DNA of 64,000 nucleotides, from the NCBI GenBank assembly GCA_029310945.1, contig JARJFC010000012.1:39159-103158 (forward strand), written 5' to 3'. The notes under the pieces were generated by a model, which did no database searches, was not told the DNA's origin, and was given only the letters and a program-made list of their open reading frames with translations. Both the position numbers and the translations under genes were made by a program. Each line of letters begins with the position of its first letter. The stretch's first letter is position 1. This document shows, piece by piece, positions 27,480 through 37,690 of the stretch. This stretch comes from Leptospira sp. 96542. GTDB taxonomy: Bacteria > Spirochaetota > Leptospiria > Leptospirales > Leptospiraceae.

Positions 27480-29567
27480 TCAATCCGAAATTACTGGACC
27501 GTTTCGCAGAAATTCAAAACAATCTTCGGCCGTCATTGGTTTGGCATAGTAAAAACCCTGTATGATATCAACACCACTTTCTTCGAGTAAATCCACTTGT
27601 TCTTTTGATTCAGCTCCTTCTGCAACTACACTCAAACCTAGGTTATGTGCTAGATTGGACACTGCGTGAATGATCGTTCTGGAATCTTTGTCAGTGACGA
27701 TCTCAGATACAAAGGAACGGTCAATTTTGAGGGATGAAATTGGTAGTTTTTTTAAATACCCCAAACTACTATAACCAGTTCCAAAATCATCTATGGCAAT
27801 TTTTGCGCCCAATTTTCTGATCTCTTGCATGATACGTATCGCAGCATCAGCATTTTCCATAACAGAACTTTCTGTGAGTTCGATTTCTAAATCATGAGGG
27901 TTCACTTTAAACAGTCTGAGGTTTTCGGCTATAGTTGCAATCAAACGTTCGTGTTTGAATTGTTTGGTGGAAATATTCACAGCCATTGAAATTCCGTTCA
28001 AACCTTTATCTGACCAGTTACGCATAGTTTGGATAGAAGTTTTTATCACCCATTCACCTATGGTAAGGATCATTCCTGTTTCTTCTGATATGGGAATAAA
28101 AATATCGGGTGAAATTAAACCTCGTTCAGGGTGTTTCCAGCGAATCAACGCCTCTACGCCAATCGGTTGTTTGGTGTACAAATCAATTTTCGGTTGGAAC
28201 ATCAATGTAAACTGATTTTCAATGATTGCAATCCTCATTCTATTTTCAATTTCAAGGCGTTCCGCAACAACGGTCTGCATTTCTTCTGTAAAAAACACAA
28301 AACAATTTTTACCTTGGGCCTTGGCAAGATTGAGAGCGCTGTCAGCATTTTTCAGGAGAGTGTTTGAATCTTTTCCGTCTGTTGGGTATAAGGCGATACC
28401 AATCGAAATGTTTACGAAGATTTTTTCGCCATCAATCACAAAGGGATGATTCATTGCGTCCAAAATACTTTCGGACACAACTGCAGCATCGCGTTCGTTT
28501 GAAATGTCTGGTAAAACTACGTTGAATTCATCTCCCCCTTGGCGTGAGATGATATCATAAACCCGAATACTTTCGCGTATACGATACGCAACGAGTTTTA
28601 TCACTTTATCTCCAAAGTCGTGGCCACGAGAATCATTGATAAATTTAAAATTGTCCAAATCGATTGCAAGAATTCCAACTAAGTTTCCATGCCTTCTTGC
28701 TTCTTCATAAATCGGGAATAGTTTATCAATGAGAGAGTTTCTATTGGGAAGGTTTGTGAGTTGGTCGAAAAAAGCCATGTAGGCAATTTTTTCTTCTGCA
28801 TGTCTTCGTTGGGTGATATCCAAAAATGCAACTGCTAACCCAAAATTTTCCAAAGGAATGGGAGTAGCAAGAATATCAAACCAAGTGATTTTATTTTCTT
28901 TGATGAGCCCAATTTCCATATTCCGAACCACTTCTTTGTTTTTGAGTGCTTTCATTAAACTGGAGTTACGTGGATACACTTTACTTCCGTTTGGTTGTAT
29001 GAGAGTGTATTTGCGAATATTTAAGGTTCTATTTAAAGATTCTCCATCTTTTATATCGAAATAACCACGGGCACTTTTATTCGTTTCGATGATTTTGCCT
29101 TTTTCATCGGTGATGGCAATTCCCATCGGTAGGTTATCAAAAATCGATTTGTATTTTTGCTGTTGTCTCAAAAATTGGAACGATATGTCTTTTTGAATTG
29201 TGATGTCACGGTCAAATGCGATAAAAATTTTGGATTGGTGGAGTGGAATGATAAGCCACATGATCCAAACTTCTTCTCCAGATTTTGTTACCAGACGATT
29301 TTCAAAGTTGAGTATTTTTTTTTCTGTTCTAAGATTTGTTAATAACTCCCTAGAGTTGTCGCGATCTTCTTCGTGAACAAATTTGAATATAGATCTGCCT
29401 TTTAATTCATGAACTGGATACTCAAGTGAGCGTGCAAATCGTTCGGTTGCACTTATAAAATCCCCGTTCCAATTGAATACTTGGAAACTATCAGGAAACT
29501 CGCTCAGTAATGATCTGACCGTTAAACCTTCTTGTAGAAATTTTGGTTCTAAATTTTCACTTTGCAT
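27480..29567 (-). CDS. PAS-PAS-GGDEF-EAL c-di-GMP enzyme
   Basis: A 695-residue cytosolic protein with two N-terminal PAS domains (about residues 10-135 and 140-260), a GGDEF domain (about 265-430) and an EAL domain (about 440-690). The cyclase signature GGDEF is intact, with RVYD five residues before it, matching the RxxD inhibitory site. The EAL part keeps EAL, NIS, LTESS, DDFGTGYSS, LKIDRSF, AEGAES and IQGFYYAKP, so both activities are possible. No membrane segments. It overlaps the dihydroorotase gene by 11 bp and is probably in one transcript with it. Confidence 0.94.
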   Translation of the reverse strand: MQSENLEPKFLQEGLTVRSLLSEFPDSFQVFNWNGDFISATERFARSLEYPVHELKGRSIFKFVHEEDRDNSRELLTNLRTEKKILNFENRLVTKSGEEVWIMWLIIPLHQSKIFIAFDRDITIQKDISFQFLRQQQKYKSIFDNLPMGIAITDEKGKIIETNKSARGYFDIKDGESLNRTLNIRKYTLIQPNGSKVYPRNSSLMKALKNKEVVRNMEIGLIKENKITWFDILATPIPLENFGLAVAFLDITQRRHAEEKIAYMAFFDQLTNLPNRNSLIDKLFPIYEEARRHGNLVGILAIDLDNFKFINDSRGHDFGDKVIKLVAYRIRESIRVYDIISRQGGDEFNVVLPDISNERDAAVVSESILDAMNHPFVIDGEKIFVNISIGIALYPTDGKDSNTLLKNADSALNLAKAQGKNCFVFFTEEMQTVVAERLEIENRMRIAIIENQFTLMFQPKIDLYTKQPIGVEALIRWKHPERGLISPDIFIPISEETGMILTIGEWVIKTSIQTMRNWSDKGLNGISMAVNISTKQFKHERLIATIAENLRLFKVNPHDLEIELTESSVMENADAAIRIMQEIRKLGAKIAIDDFGTGYSSLGYLKKLPISSLKIDRSFVSEIVTDKDSRTIIHAVSNLAHNLGLSVVAEGAESKEQVDLLEESGVDIIQGFYYAKPMTAEDCFEFLRNGPVISD

Positions 29568-30801
29568 TTATGTTTTTGCCTAAAAAATATACCGATTCAA
29601 TTGAACCTGGAAACTCGAAACCTTCAAATGGAGACCAACCCGATTTACTTTTGATCATTGATTTCTGAAATTTTGTAGGTCTTTTTAAATTTAAGACTGT
29701 AAAATTGGCCGCAAAACCTTCTGTAATTTCTCCAAACCCTTTACCAAAAGTTTCGGGTAGGTATCTGGAAACAAAATCCCCAGGGTTTTTTGCGCAAATT
29801 TTTGCAATTGTTCGCACAGGGATATTTAGTTTTAATATCATATAGGTGACAAATAACCCATAAGTATCCAATTGTGAAATTCCGCTTGTGCCTTTTAGTT
29901 TTTCTTCAATGGAGTGGGGGGCATGGTCGGTTGCCAGATAATCAACGTGACCATCCAAAATTCCTTTCACCATGGCCTGACGGTCTTCTGGTCCGCGTAG
30001 CGGAGGATTCATTTGAAACCATTTATGATTTACTTCGGTCAACATATCAGTGTCAAACATCAAATGTGTTGGCGTAACTTCACAGGTTACATTTACCCCA
30101 CGTTTTTTTGCAGCGATGATCTTTTCCAAACCATCTTTCGTTGAATAGTGACAGAGTTTGCCTTTTAATTTATATTTTTCTATTAAATACAAAGCAAAGT
30201 CCGTTGCTAATGTTTCTGCTTCTTTGGGTCGTCTTTCTTCATGGGTGGGTTTGTTTTGATTTTCTATGAGAACTTCTGGGTCTTCACAATGAAAACTAAT
30301 ATCACAACCTTCATAGTGTTTGATCACTTCTTCAAGACTTGCATTGTCATGAAAAAACAATTCGCCGATAGACGGCCCCATAAAAACTTTATAGGGAACA
30401 ATTTGTTTTAAGGGTTTAGTTTCAGGTCCAATGCCTGCGTAGAGTGTAATATGAATTGGTGATTTTTTAGTTAAGTTTAATTTGTCCGTATAACTTTTGT
30501 CATCGATTGGTGGGTGTGGGTTGTTTGGCATATCTGCCACATGCAAAACTCCACCGTTGATGGCGGCATTGCCCGCAGAGATAAAATCTTCCTTATAACA
30601 ATGTTTACCAGTGACATCTTCACGAGCATGGATGTGGATGTCCCCAAAACCAGGAAATACCAAACAATCATCGGAAAACGTTTGTGCATCTGGTTCTAAA
30701 CCCGTGCGTACCGCAGTGATGAGACCAGTATCCGTATCAAATTCGATTGTCCCCGTAAATTCATCCTTGTGAGTGACAATCCTTCCTGCAATTTTTGGCA
30801 T
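29557..30801 (-). CDS. pyrC: Dihydroorotase
   Basis: A 414-residue zinc amidohydrolase for the ring closure of N-carbamoyl-aspartate to dihydroorotate in pyrimidine synthesis. Metal site motifs are HIHARE near residue 56, the Lys in YKVFMGPSIG that would be carboxylated, FHCEDPE, CHYSTKDG and ATDHAPH; NPPLR contacts substrate. GGGGGAAGGG stands directly before the ATG. Other cyclic amidases share the fold, so the name rests on overall pattern. It overlaps the PAS-GGDEF-EAL gene. Confidence 0.87.
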   Translation of the reverse strand: MPKIAGRIVTHKDEFTGTIEFDTDTGLITAVRTGLEPDAQTFSDDCLVFPGFGDIHIHAREDVTGKHCYKEDFISAGNAAINGGVLHVADMPNNPHPPIDDKSYTDKLNLTKKSPIHITLYAGIGPETKPLKQIVPYKVFMGPSIGELFFHDNASLEEVIKHYEGCDISFHCEDPEVLIENQNKPTHEERRPKEAETLATDFALYLIEKYKLKGKLCHYSTKDGLEKIIAAKKRGVNVTCEVTPTHLMFDTDMLTEVNHKWFQMNPPLRGPEDRQAMVKGILDGHVDYLATDHAPHSIEEKLKGTSGISQLDTYGLFVTYMILKLNIPVRTIAKICAKNPGDFVSRYLPETFGKGFGEITEGFAANFTVLNLKRPTKFQKSMIKSKSGWSPFEGFEFPGSIESVYFLGKNINAK

Positions 30802-30909
30802 CCCTTCCCCCGAGATGAGAATCTAAGGAGGGAAGAAAGTTTCAAGGGAATTTCCTGAAAAAGATTGGATCTGGTAAAAAATAGGTTCTCTGTTTATGTC
30901 GTAAAACTA

Positions 30910-32775
30910 TCATTCAAAACGAGAAAGAATCCCGAGTATTTCTACACCAAATCGTTCCACCTTCGCAGGTCCGACACCTTTTGTAGCTTCTAACTCTCGT
31001 AAGGTTTTTGGCTTTCTTTCCGCAATTCTTTTTAAAACAGGGTTTTGAAAGACCATAAATTTTTTCCATTTGAGTTGGCGGGATTTACGATCGCGGTAAT
31101 TCATGAGTTCGCGTAAAATTTGGGCATTCAAAGTGGGAGGTTTTTTGATTTTGGTGAGTGAGGTTTCACTTTCCTCTTTGGATTGTTTCCGAATTTGTTT
31201 TCCAAATTGGGGTAGATAGAGTTTAGGGTATTTATTCCCAGAAACCAAAACCTTTTTTGATTCCACCCAAGATTCGAGTTTGGCAACCACAGCTTCTTCT
31301 GGCAAACCATCTAGTTTTCCGTGGAAAGGATTTCGTTCCATTCGGTAACGAAGTACGTCCTTTGTTCGTTTTCCCACAAGGGTTTTAGCAATGATGGTTT
31401 TTCCGAAAACCGACGGGTGTTCTTTTAAAAATTCAAATATTATAGATTCCTCATCTTCAGAAATCGGGTAATCTCTTTTTTCTTCCTTTTTCTTTTGTTT
31501 TGCGATTTCCGTTTCTAAAAATCGAGTTCTGTGTACGTTTTTACCATTGTCCAAACAAATATCACATGAATTACACGCATCGATTGTTTCGCCAAAATAA
31601 GCACAAAGTTGTTTTTGGCGACATACTTCTTTGTTCGCATAATCTTTGATATATGTTAGTAATGTGTCTCCACCTTTGAAGTTAGATTCTTTCGCCAACA
31701 TAAACGCTTGGGTGGCCACATCTCCCATTTTAAAAAATAAAATACATTGGGAAGGATTTCCATCCCTTCCTGCCCTTCCTGCTTCTTGGTAGTATGCTTC
31801 GAGAGAGGAGGGAACTTGGTAATGAACCACCAAACGAACATCAGGTTGATCCATTCCCATACCAAATGCATTGGTGGCAACAAGGATGGGCACTTTTCCT
31901 GACACATATGCATTTTGTGTCCGTTCTCGGATCCCATCTGTCCTTCCTGCATGGTATTTCCCTACAGAAAACCCAAAATCCTTCAGGAGTTCATAGGTTT
32001 CGTCGGTTTTTTTCCGTGTGGCGCAGTAAACAATGGCGCGACCTGGGAATTTTCGCCCATCTTTCCAGGGTTCCAAAACCTCCAGGAGGCGGTCTGCTTT
32101 TTCCCTTTCGGAACTAGGATACTCCACAGAAAAACTCAAATTGGGTCGAAAGAATGTGGAAAGAACCAATTTTGCATCTGACATTCCCAATGCATTTTGT
32201 ACATCCAATTGTACTCGTTTGGTGGCCGTTGCTGTGAGTGCCAAAATGGGAAAATCTGCTTTTGGGTGTTTTTCTCGCAAAACATGAATTTGTCGGTATT
32301 CTGGGCGAAAATCGTGCCCCCATTGGGAAACACAGTGGGCTTCATCCACAACAAGCGAAAAAATATCCAATTCGCGGAAAATTCGAAAGAATCCCTGTGA
32401 CAAAGCCCTTTCTGGTGAAACGAGTAATACGCGAAGTTCTCCCCGCACCGCTTTTGACAGAACAGTCATTTGTTCCACTTCGTCCATGGTGGAATTACAA
32501 TAAGCAGAAGGGATTCCTTTGGCGAGTAATGAGTCCATCTGGTCTTTCATTAGCGCAATGAGTGGGGATATAACGAGAGTTATCTTTTTGGTTTGTAAAC
32601 TTGCTGGAAATTGGTAAATCAGAGATTTCCCGGCACCTGTAGGGAGTATCGCAACAGTGTCCCTCCCAGAAAGGATGGATTTTACGGCTTCTGCTTGCCC
32701 CGGTCGGAATTCGGAATGCCCAAACCGTTTTTTTAGTTCTGTTAATAGTTCCAACGATTCACAAACTCGCGCCAA
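30910..32775 (-). CDS. recQ: ATP-dependent DNA helicase RecQ
   Basis: A 621-residue RecQ helicase for recombination and repair. Motif 0 is [14 protein letters not shown], Walker [39 protein letters not shown], the helicase C domain has [15 protein letters not shown] and [23 protein letters not shown], and the zinc site has [12 protein letters not shown] followed by CNSCDIC. A winged-helix segment and a C-terminal HRDC-like part ([17 protein letters not shown]) follow. No ATG is available; TTG at 32775 or 32754 must start it, and there is no clear ribosome binding site. It is divergent from the MBOAT gene. Confidence 0.95.
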   Translation of the reverse strand: MARVCESLELLTELKKRFGHSEFRPGQAEAVKSILSGRDTVAILPTGAGKSLIYQFPASLQTKKITLVISPLIALMKDQMDSLLAKGIPSAYCNSTMDEVEQMTVLSKAVRGELRVLLVSPERALSQGFFRIFRELDIFSLVVDEAHCVSQWGHDFRPEYRQIHVLREKHPKADFPILALTATATKRVQLDVQNALGMSDAKLVLSTFFRPNLSFSVEYPSSEREKADRLLEVLEPWKDGRKFPGRAIVYCATRKKTDETYELLKDFGFSVGKYHAGRTDGIRERTQNAYVSGKVPILVATNAFGMGMDQPDVRLVVHYQVPSSLEAYYQEAGRAGRDGNPSQCILFFKMGDVATQAFMLAKESNFKGGDTLLTYIKDYANKEVCRQKQLCAYFGETIDACNSCDICLDNGKNVHRTRFLETEIAKQKKKEEKRDYPISEDEESIIFEFLKEHPSVFGKTIIAKTLVGKRTKDVLRYRMERNPFHGKLDGLPEEAVVAKLESWVESKKVLVSGNKYPKLYLPQFGKQIRKQSKEESETSLTKIKKPPTLNAQILRELMNYRDRKSRQLKWKKFMVFQNPVLKRIAERKPKTLRELEATKGVGPAKVERFGVEILGILSRFE

Positions 32776-32865
32776 ATTGGCTTTGGGTCAACGATAAGAT
32801 TCTGGTATATGGGTGCATTTTTCACTTTTACAGAATCCATCCTCCAGAAATGATTACGAAGATCG

Positions 32866-34413
32866 ATGCTTTTTAATACATTTGTATTCCTTATCTTCTT
32901 TCTTTCTGTGTATGCAATTTTCCTTTTTTTTGGATGGTATGCGAAAAAGCAGAAATGGGCACTTAGGGCTCAAAATGTCTGGTTACTCTTCGCCTCTTAT
33001 TTTTTTTACGGGTGGTGGGAGTGGTTTTTTTTAATCCTCATTCTAACAAGTACCATCATCGATTATGTGGCTGCACGTTCCATTGAAACTGCAGAGAGCC
33101 AGACCAAACGCCGTGTGTATCTGGCCATTTCTGTTGTGGCTAATTTGGGTCTTCTTTTCACAATGAAATACTACGATTTTTTTGCGAGTAACCTCATTGA
33201 CTCTTGGAACCATTTGGTTTTGTTTTTGGGTGGGACTGAAGCAACGGATTCCAGCACATACCTACTCAGAAATATCGTATTGCCTGTGGGTATTAGTTTT
33301 TACACCTTCCAAACCATGTCGTACACAATCGATGTGTACAGGAAACAAATCGCAGCAGAAAAAGATTTTTTAGACTTCGCACTCTTTGTGAATTATTTTC
33401 CACAACTTGTGGCAGGTCCCATCGAACGAGCTTCTGATTTACTCCCACAATTGAAAAAACCAAAGTTTCCCACTTGGGAGGTTTTGCCTTTGGCCTTTTG
33501 GGATATCCTCCTTGGGTATTTTATGAAGGTTTATGTGGCTGATAACCTTGCCATCTTTGTTGACCAGGTGTATTTGGCTGGGAAAAGTTTGTACATCCAA
33601 AACCCAGAAATCATAAACAACGTAGATGGATCCCAGGTGTTTGTAGGAGGTTTTGCATTTTTAACTCAAGTGTATTGTGATTTTGCTGGTTATTCATTCA
33701 TCGCTTTAGGAACTTCTCGGCTCCTCGGAGTCACACTCACTGTCAATTTTGAAACTCCCGAATATTCTAAAAATCCAATTGAGTTTTGGAATCGTTGGCA
33801 TGTGACACTCAATCGTTGGTTTCGTGATTACATATTTATAGCTTTGGGTGGGAGTAAGTTCGGCAAACTAAAACAATACAGAAATTTACTTTTGGTATTT
33901 TTTCTATCTGGTCTATGGCATGGAGCCAATTGGACTTTCATCACATGGGGTTGTTTACAAGGTGTTTATACAATCGCATATTTGGTCTTTTTCTCCAAAA
34001 AACAAGAAGTGAAAGAAACAAATGAAGTTATAGGTATTTCAGCCAAACTCTGGTCTTTTGTTAGTGGTTTAAGTGCTCGCTTTCTTGTTTATACCTTAGT
34101 TTCCTTTAGTGCCATTGCTTTTCGAAGTTATGACGCCTCGATGATGTTATTGTATTTCCAGAAAACTTTATTTGTTTGGGATTGGAATTTAAATCCAGCC
34201 AACGGAATCAAAGGGAGCTGGGCGTTGTTTGGTGAAGTGTTCAAAATTTGTTTACCACTTTTTATCATAGACGGCATATCTTATTTTAAGAAGGAAAGGT
34301 ATTGGGTGTATCTAACCCATCCTCTGGTTCAGGCTTTTGTTATTTCTTTTATTGGGTTTTTAATCCTTACTCGTGGGATTTTTGGTAAGGAGGTAATTTA
34401 TTTTGCGTTTTAG
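32866..34413 (+). CDS. MBOAT O-acyltransferase (AlgI-like)
   Basis: A 515-residue multi-pass protein of the membrane-bound O-acyltransferase family. Typical segments are RAQNVWLLFASYFFYGWWEW near residue 35, VGISFYTFQTMSYTIDVYR, NYFPQLVAGPIERA, EFWNRWHVTLNRWFRDYIFIALGG and SGLWHGANWTFITWG, whose His is the catalytic residue. It moves acyl groups across the membrane to modify an exported glycan or lipid. The next gene overlaps it by 11 bp and encodes an SGNH-type partner, as in alginate and teichoic acid O-acylation. Target polymer unknown. Confidence 0.93.
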   Translation: MLFNTFVFLIFFLSVYAIFLFFGWYAKKQKWALRAQNVWLLFASYFFYGWWEWFFLILILTSTIIDYVAARSIETAESQTKRRVYLAISVVANLGLLFTMKYYDFFASNLIDSWNHLVLFLGGTEATDSSTYLLRNIVLPVGISFYTFQTMSYTIDVYRKQIAAEKDFLDFALFVNYFPQLVAGPIERASDLLPQLKKPKFPTWEVLPLAFWDILLGYFMKVYVADNLAIFVDQVYLAGKSLYIQNPEIINNVDGSQVFVGGFAFLTQVYCDFAGYSFIALGTSRLLGVTLTVNFETPEYSKNPIEFWNRWHVTLNRWFRDYIFIALGGSKFGKLKQYRNLLLVFFLSGLWHGANWTFITWGCLQGVYTIAYLVFFSKKQEVKETNEVIGISAKLWSFVSGLSARFLVYTLVSFSAIAFRSYDASMMLLYFQKTLFVWDWNLNPANGIKGSWALFGEVFKICLPLFIIDGISYFKKERYWVYLTHPLVQAFVISFIGFLILTRGIFGKEVIYFAF

Positions 34414-35680
34414 ATATTGGGGTATTGTTTTTAGTTTATTGTTTTTTTTAATTTTGGAAGTAGTTGTACGTTCCACAAATATTCATTATCTGGAACAACC
34501 AGAAATATTTTTTGTAAACTTAAAAAAAGATTATGTAGAATCGGGTAAAGCGGATGCAGACATCATCATTTTGGGCGACTCACGCTCCATGGCTCTTGCT
34601 GGTTACCCAAAACTAAACGAGAAAGAATTTTCTGTTTATAACCATTCATTGCCCGCCATGGGTCCAAAATATTATAAATTCTTTTTAGAAAAATACTTAG
34701 AAAAAGGTAATAAAAAACCCAAAATGGTTTTATTTACCGCATCACCAAAGTTATACTCTACTGGTTATGGCCCACCTTTGTACGATGTCGATGGACAAAA
34801 TGTTGCAAAAAACGAAACATTAGGCGAATACATTGGCAGACGTTGGAATGAAGGTTGGGAAAAAAACTTTTTTCGATCGCAATCAAAACCAAATATTATC
34901 AGTTATAGTGGTAAACAAGAGGATGCCAACCAAATCCTTTGGGAGTTTTTTGGTCATCGATACCTCCACCAATTTTCCTTTCGTGAGCTCATGCACCAAT
35001 ATGAAGGTGTAGAGGAGTTATACATTCTTTCGAAAGCAGCTCCACTATTGTATGAATCTTATAAATACCATGGTGCCATTCGAAACGTACTAAGCCTAAA
35101 TAACTGGAAAGTCAATGCGGATTACAAAACAAAATCTCAGTTTTGCGATGAATGTGCCAACATCGAAGCAGGGCTTTGTATACCAGCCAGTTCGCAGTTG
35201 GAAGATAATCTAACCATTGAAGACCAAATCAATCGTCATTTAGGTAAATACAATATTTCCAACAGGATCAAACCAGAACTTGTGCTCTTTGCAAGGCAAA
35301 CCATCCGTGCCGAACTAAACAACGAATTGAAAATGCCCCCACCAAAAAATTTTCCAAAGCCCGACTTTCAGGTGCTAGAGGATCTGATTCAGTACACAGA
35401 ATCGAAAGGCATCCAATTTGGGTTTGTGTACATGCCTTGGATGAAAGAAAGAGAAGAAATGCCCGATACCCAACATCGTTTGCCTTATTTGAAGGAATTT
35501 TTCCACAATCACCCTAGTGTTGGAATTTTTTTCTTTCCTGATTCTTCCTACCCCGCGGAACTTTTTGTAGATAATATCCATTACGACTGCCGAGGAGAAA
35601 AACGAGTGAACGAAGAATTTCAGCAAAAAATTCTCCCCCAAGTCTTTCGTTTTTTGTCCGCAAAACAAAAATCCAATTGA
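34403..35680 (+). CDS. DUF1574/SGNH-type partner of the MBOAT protein
   Basis: A 425-residue protein with one N-terminal membrane anchor (IVFSLLFFLILEVVV) and an extracytoplasmic SGNH-hydrolase-like domain: IILGDSRSMA (nucleophile Ser block) near residue 55 and DNIHYDCRGEK near 400, holding the Asp-x-x-His pair. It resembles the DUF1574 proteins common in Leptospira. The TTG start is supported by AAGGAGGT about 8 nt upstream and overlaps the MBOAT gene by 11 bp. It probably completes acyl transfer at the periplasmic face; the substrate is not known. Confidence 0.82.
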   Translation: MRFRYWGIVFSLLFFLILEVVVRSTNIHYLEQPEIFFVNLKKDYVESGKADADIIILGDSRSMALAGYPKLNEKEFSVYNHSLPAMGPKYYKFFLEKYLEKGNKKPKMVLFTASPKLYSTGYGPPLYDVDGQNVAKNETLGEYIGRRWNEGWEKNFFRSQSKPNIISYSGKQEDANQILWEFFGHRYLHQFSFRELMHQYEGVEELYILSKAAPLLYESYKYHGAIRNVLSLNNWKVNADYKTKSQFCDECANIEAGLCIPASSQLEDNLTIEDQINRHLGKYNISNRIKPELVLFARQTIRAELNNELKMPPPKNFPKPDFQVLEDLIQYTESKGIQFGFVYMPWMKEREEMPDTQHRLPYLKEFFHNHPSVGIFFFPDSSYPAELFVDNIHYDCRGEKRVNEEFQQKILPQVFRFLSAKQKSN

Positions 35681-35740
35681 TTTCCAAATTTCGATCGAAG
35701 AGAATATTTCCCTGCAATCTGCAGTAGAGGAAAAATAAAT

Positions 35741-37447
35741 ATGTTTTCTTTTCGGAACATAGTTCTAACCATCTTGGCCACGTACTTGGCAACATCGCCA
35801 ATCTGGTCACAAAACCGATATGCTTTGTTCATCGGTACCAACTATAAGGGCAATACGGCGAAGATTCCTGAGTTGAATCTCTGTGAGGCGGACGCCAATT
35901 TTTTGAAGGATAAAATCCAAAAGAAGGGCAATTTTAAGGACATAAAAGTTCTACTCGGCGCCATGGTCACCCGTGACAACGTAAAAAATGCCATTTCCAA
36001 TTTAGGAAAACAGGCAGGCAAAGAAGATTCCGTTTTCATTTACTTCTCAGGTCATGGGATGTACATGAAAGACGCAAAAGCCAAAAATGGAATGCGCAAT
36101 TATCTGATTTGTTATGATCGCCCTCATATTTCTGATGAGGAATTGAACGAATTCCTTTCGAATATCAAATCGCCAAAAACAGTACTCGTCATGGATTGTT
36201 GTTATTCGGGTGGGATTGCCAAAAAAGGTAAAAATACACGTGGTGCAGCCGAAGTTCCCATTGCACAGGGCAACGATGGGGTCGTACGCCAAAACCCAGA
36301 AGATTACTTTTTCCAAGACAAAGCAGTGATTTCTTCTTCCGATGCGGACCAAACCTCTATCGAGGTAGGTGGAAATATCAATCACGGGATCTTCACTTAT
36401 AATTTTGGAAATGCCCTCGAGACAGCCGACCTAAACAATGATAAGGTGGTCACTGCCCTAGAAGCATTCTTTGTGGCACAGAAAGATACGGTGAAAATGG
36501 CAAAACAATTCAGCCATGAACAAACACCTCAGGTTTCGGGAAATGCTGCGGGCATCATGCTCTCAGGTTCACCTCGGCCGCAAACACCCCCCCCGACTCC
36601 TCCGAATGTGGTCGTAAACGTACCAATCACCCCGCCACCAGTGGTGGAAAACAATACAGACACAACTCCTCCTGTCGTGGTCGTGGAACCAGAGCCAACT
36701 CCGCCAAACCCGACGACGGTTGTCATCCCACCGATTGTGAATGTGGAGCCACCCGCCCCGCCATCCATCACAACGGGCAATATCCTCATCAAAACATCCA
36801 TCATCAAAGACAAAACCTATGGTGGATCAGCAACAAAGTCTCCTTATGACCTTCTGAACAGGCAGGGCAAACTCGGCACCACCAAAAAGACAGATACCGT
36901 CCGTGCTTTGAAAGTGCTTGTGGATGGAGAGGAATACAAATCATCCATCACCACAGAAAAATCAAAAATCTGGGGGTCCACTTCCAGAAATGGAACCATT
37001 ATACCTGGGGATGTTTACAATATCAGAATCGATCGTTTGCCTGCAGGGGTTCACCAAATTGAAGTTCTCGCAGACAATTACCCTGTGTACAAAACAGCGG
37101 CAGCAGTGATCGCCAAACAAACCACCACTTTGGATTGTATCAATTCGATGGATGGGTTTGGTGCCATTAAGGGTCGTGTTTTTTACAAAACCCTCGACAA
37201 TCCAATCGAAAAACACCCGATCTACATGCCAACGGTGGTTTCGACCAACCAAATCTTTAAGGTCACCACCGATAAAGATGGGTATTTCTGGTTCACAAAC
37301 CTAAAACCAGGCAAATACGAGATTCGTGCGAGTTTTATGGAAGAGATGAAATTGGAAAATTCAGAAATTGTGATTAGGCCAGGTGAATTGACCACCGTGG
37401 ACATTATCCTCAATAAAAAATTGAGTTATACCAAGACCAAATACTGA
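35741..37447 (+). CDS. Exported caspase-fold protease with C-terminal accessory domain
   Basis: A 568-residue protein. Signal peptide: residues 1-24, ending IWSQ. Caspase-like (peptidase C14) domain: about 26-275, starting RYALFIGTNY, with catalytic His105 in YFSGHGMY and Cys154 in DCCYSGG. Pro/Val/Thr-rich linker: about 278-345. The C-terminal region has a conserved unknown part and then a carboxypeptidase-regulatory-like beta domain (about 475-560, VTTDKDGYFWFTNLKPGKYEI). AGAGGA precedes the ATG. Caspase-fold enzymes cut after basic or acidic residues; specificity here is unknown. Export and the tail suggest an envelope or extracellular job, not an intracellular death effector. No partner gene is obvious. 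Confidence 0.88.
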   Translation: MFSFRNIVLTILATYLATSPIWSQNRYALFIGTNYKGNTAKIPELNLCEADANFLKDKIQKKGNFKDIKVLLGAMVTRDNVKNAISNLGKQAGKEDSVFIYFSGHGMYMKDAKAKNGMRNYLICYDRPHISDEELNEFLSNIKSPKTVLVMDCCYSGGIAKKGKNTRGAAEVPIAQGNDGVVRQNPEDYFFQDKAVISSSDADQTSIEVGGNINHGIFTYNFGNALETADLNNDKVVTALEAFFVAQKDTVKMAKQFSHEQTPQVSGNAAGIMLSGSPRPQTPPPTPPNVVVNVPITPPPVVENNTDTTPPVVVVEPEPTPPNPTTVVIPPIVNVEPPAPPSITTGNILIKTSIIKDKTYGGSATKSPYDLLNRQGKLGTTKKTDTVRALKVLVDGEEYKSSITTEKSKIWGSTSRNGTIIPGDVYNIRIDRLPAGVHQIEVLADNYPVYKTAAAVIAKQTTTLDCINSMDGFGAIKGRVFYKTLDNPIEKHPIYMPTVVSTNQIFKVTTDKDGYFWFTNLKPGKYEIRASFMEEMKLENSEIVIRPGELTTVDIILNKKLSYTKTKY

Positions 37448-37458
37448 GTTTTCCAGCA

Positions 37459-37496
37459 GGCGGGGGGATTCTCCCGCCATTTCCCCCACCTATTTT
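37459..37496 (+). terminator. Candidate terminator of the caspase gene
   Basis: Arms GGCGGG (37459-37464) and CCCGCC (37473-37478) pair perfectly over 6 bp, plus a possible G-U pair, 12 bp after the stop codon. The T-run TTTTT comes only at 37492-37496, so efficiency is uncertain. Confidence 0.45.
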
Positions 37497-37567
37497 TCAT
37501 ATTTTTTCATTCGCAAAGCCCAAAAAACCCAAAATCGTCTTGGGATGAGGCATGTTTTTGGAGTCTT

Positions 37568-37674
37568 GATTAAATTTAATCCAATTTTGATTAAATTTAA
37601 TCTGCTGGATCGATTTTTTTGCAATTTTAGCGGAATTTTGGAAAATTTATGAATTTTTTCGATTGAATTTAATC
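37568..37674. repeat. Cluster of three GATTAAATTTAATC palindromes
   Basis: The perfect palindrome GATTAAATTTAATC occurs at 37568-37581 and 37589-37602, exactly 21 bp apart (two helical turns). A third copy with one mismatch (GATTGAATTTAATC) lies at 37661-37674, just before a TATAGT box at 37691-37696. Two of the copies are followed by CCAATT. Such phasing points to cooperative binding of a dimeric regulator controlling the small exported protein gene. Regulator unknown. Confidence 0.6.
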
Positions 37675-37690
37675 CAATTGGATACACTCT

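Noticed and set aside
31794..32561. Several open frames of 60-110 codons over recQ
   Set aside because: They are shadow frames of a well-supported helicase gene, without starts or recognisable products.
36529..36813. Gly/Val/Thr-rich protein on the minus strand
   Set aside because: It is the antisense of the Pro-rich linker codons of the caspase gene and has no ribosome binding site.
35741..37447. Caspase as effector of an anti-phage system
   Set aside because: It has a signal peptide and no nearby sensor, nuclease, cyclase or NTPase gene typical of defence islands.
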